This document shows positions 62,371-64,000 of a DNA stretch of 64,000 nt, piece after piece (position 1 is the stretch's first letter; each line of letters begins with the position of its first letter). The stretch is from Flavobacterium anhuiense (GTDB taxonomy: Bacteria > Bacteroidota > Bacteroidia > Flavobacteriales > Flavobacteriaceae). The position numbers were made by a program, and so were the translations under genes. The notes beneath the pieces are model-generated. The model was not told where the DNA came from and did no database searches. It saw only the letters and a program-made list of their open reading frames with translations. Location of the stretch: contig NZ_FMVC01000008.1 in assembly GCF_900101855.1 (NCBI RefSeq), positions 122,300 through 186,299 on the forward strand, written 5' to 3'.

Positions 62371-63714
62371 ATGCAAACATCATTAAAAATTGCAGTTGTT
62401 GGTTCTGGACTTGTAGGGTCGCTTCTGGCAATTTATCTTAAAAGAGCTGGTCACACTGTTCATGTCTATGACCGCAGCCCCGATATTAGAAATATAAATT
62501 TTTCTGGCCGTTCTATTAATTTAGCAATGTCCAACCGTGGCTGGAAAGCTTTGGATGCAGTTGGTGTAGGCGATGCAGTTAGAGAAATTGCAATTCCGAT
62601 GGATAAACGCGCGATTCATTTGGTAGACAAACTAAATTTTCAGAATTACGGACAAGAAGGAGAATCCATATATTCTATTTCAAGAGGAACATTAAACAGA
62701 AAAATGATTGATCTTGCTGAAGAAGCAGGAGCCGAATTTCATTTTGAACAAAAAGTTTGGGATGTTACTTTAAACGATGCAACACTTCATATTGGCGAAA
62801 GCGAAAGGGGAGAGTGGGAAGAAAGAAAGTTTGATATGGTTTTTGGTGCCGATGGGGCTTTTTCTAGAATTCGTCACAGAATGCAGCGTCAGAGCATGTT
62901 TAATTATTCTCAGGAATTTTTAAATATGGGCTATAAAGAATTAAATATTCCAGCAAATCCAGACGGAACGCATAAATTAGATAAAAACTCATTTCATATT
63001 TGGCCAAGAGGCGAATACATGTTAATTGCGCTCCCTAATCTTGATGGAAGTTTTACCTGTACTCTGTTTATGCCTTTTGAAGGAGAAAATTCTTTTGAAT
63101 CGCTAACCGACCGTAAAATGGTTGAAGATTTCTTCGAGAAAAATTTCCCAGATTCTATTGAAGTAATTCCAGAACTGGCAAATGATTTCTTTAAAAATCC
63201 AACTAGTACTTTGGTTACCATGAAATGTTTCCCTTGGACGTACGAAAACAAAATTGCTTTGATTGGAGATGCTTGTCATGCTATTGTTCCTTTTTACGGA
63301 CAAGGTATGAATGCTGGATTTGAAGATATCACGGTTTTGAGCGAAATGATTGAAAAGTACCAAGACGATTGGAAAAAAATATTTACAGAATATCAAATCT
63401 CAAGAAAACCCAATGCAGATGCCATTGCAGAACTTTCGTATCGAAATTTCTTAGAAATGAGTACCAAAACAGCAGATGAAAAATTCTTGCTGCAAAAGAA
63501 AATAGAAAAAGTCTTCTCAGATAAACACCCAGATAAATGGATTCCGCTTTACAGCCGTGTTACTTTCAGTGATCGACCATATGCCGAAGCTTTAGCAATC
63601 GGAGATTATCAAAACGGAATCATGGAAGAAGTTCTTAAAATGGACAATATCGAAAACATTTGGAATGGTCCAGAAGTCGAAAAGAGAATTTTGACATTAT
63701 TGGAGCAGGCTTAA
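62371..63714 (+). CDS. kmo: kynurenine 3-monooxygenase
   Basis: The 447-residue FAD enzyme hydroxylates kynurenine. The FAD motif VVGSGLVGSLLAIYLKRAGH is at the N-terminus. The RSINLAMSNRGW substrate-loop segment, GADGAFSRIR and GDACHAIVPFYGQGMNAGFE are all as in KMO. Together with kynU at 47912 it supports tryptophan breakdown or quinolinate formation. Confidence 0.95.
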   Translation: MQTSLKIAVVGSGLVGSLLAIYLKRAGHTVHVYDRSPDIRNINFSGRSINLAMSNRGWKALDAVGVGDAVREIAIPMDKRAIHLVDKLNFQNYGQEGESIYSISRGTLNRKMIDLAEEAGAEFHFEQKVWDVTLNDATLHIGESERGEWEERKFDMVFGADGAFSRIRHRMQRQSMFNYSQEFLNMGYKELNIPANPDGTHKLDKNSFHIWPRGEYMLIALPNLDGSFTCTLFMPFEGENSFESLTDRKMVEDFFEKNFPDSIEVIPELANDFFKNPTSTLVTMKCFPWTYENKIALIGDACHAIVPFYGQGMNAGFEDITVLSEMIEKYQDDWKKIFTEYQISRKPNADAIAELSYRNFLEMSTKTADEKFLLQKKIEKVFSDKHPDKWIPLYSRVTFSDRPYAEALAIGDYQNGIMEEVLKMDNIENIWNGPEVEKRILTLLEQA

Positions 63715-63755
63715 GTTTTATACCTATTATAAGTATAAACTTTATACAAAATAAT

Positions 63756-63789
63756 AAACCCGACAGATTTGCAAGGATTTGTCGGGTTT
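63756..63789. terminator. bidirectional terminator after kmo
   Basis: AAACCCGACA (63756-63765) pairs with TGTCGGGTTT (63780-63789), between kmo and the convergent partial gene. It is the third copy of the AACCCGACA core. Confidence 0.82.
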
Positions 63790-63812
63790 TATATTTTAGA
63801 TGATTTAGTTTT

Positions 63813-64000
63813 TTATTTCTTAAAGATTTTGGTCAAGACACCAAAAACACCTCTTATAAAAGTAGCGCTTGTTACTACTTTCAAAACAGATTTTGTAACA
63901 ACTTCTGTAGTGCTTGGTCCTGCTTTTGTTGATTTGGCAGGAGCTTGTTCTTCTTGCTGAGCTGCGGCTTCTGCTGCTTCCGTCAGTTTTTTGTTTAAAA
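63813..64000 (-). CDS. C-terminal end of a HerA-like (DUF853) ATPase, partial
   Basis: Only the last 62 residues are in the window, ending FIRGVFGVLTKIFKK before the stop at 63813. A Glu/Ala/Gln-rich linker (TEAAEAAAQQEEQAP) is followed by a helix SVLKVVTSATFIRGVFGVL. This end resembles the C-terminus of DUF853 (YjgR/HerA-like) helicases. The assignment rests on this short tail; the ATPase motifs lie outside. Confidence 0.5.
   Translation of the reverse strand, partial: LNKKLTEAAEAAAQQEEQAPAKSTKAGPSTTEVVTKSVLKVVTSATFIRGVFGVLTKIFKK

Noticed and set aside
63769..63960. 63-codon plus-strand frame at the right end
   Set aside because: It is antisense to the C-terminus of the HerA-like gene and starts in a terminator.

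Overview
This window looks like a chromosomal segment of a Flavobacterium-type member of the Bacteroidota. The support is low GC, short AT-rich spacers, near absence of Shine-Dalgarno sites, promoters of the TTG-N~19-TAnnTTTG type, families such as DUF3857, DUF1501/DUF1800, DUF3109 and OMP-barrel receptors, and intergenic palindromes typical of that genus. No rRNA, tRNA, IS element, prophage or CRISPR array was seen.

Layout: 1-7.4 kb holds the N-terminal part of a large surface protein, two tandem 7TM-AraC regulators and an outer-membrane receptor. 7.3-13.1 kb is an accessory island: a C39-peptidase ABC exporter, a putative glycosyltransferase, a thioredoxin-like protein, membrane proteins, a double-glycine-leader peptide gene broken by one base, a divergent XRE regulator and two related two-TM proteins. 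Its composition resembles sublancin/glycocin loci. 13.2-27 kb is mostly housekeeping: aspartate kinase, fructose-bisphosphatase, dCMP deaminase, a CtpA-type protease, MarC, DUF3109 and NrdB/NrdA. 27-30.5 kb has a lipoprotein and a DUF1800/DUF1501 pair. 30.7-36.3 kb is an aromatic amino acid operon (pheA, aminotransferase, tyrA, DAHP synthase-chorismate mutase) headed by a Phe-rich leader peptide with a terminator/antiterminator pair, and interrupted by a lipoprotein gene with EF-hand-like repeats. 36.5-47.6 kb holds rsgA, a four-helix-bundle gene bracketed by perfect inverted repeats, dtd, three DUF3857 paralogues, a MazG-like gene, aroA and queA. 47.9-64 kb holds kynU and kmo (kynurenine pathway, 13 kb apart), a Gly-zipper lipoprotein, an unassigned 599-residue Cys-rich protein, an AsmA-like protein, a penicillin acylase homologue, a beta-lactamase-fold serine hydrolase, an AraC regulator, a DUF1254/DUF1214 lipoprotein, a GNAT enzyme and the C-terminus of a HerA-like ATPase.

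The strongest leads are the glycocin-like island with its frameshifted precursor, the phenylalanine attenuator, the S23-like cassette with 26-bp inverted ends, and the DUF3857 triplet in which two copies have lost transglutaminase catalytic residues.
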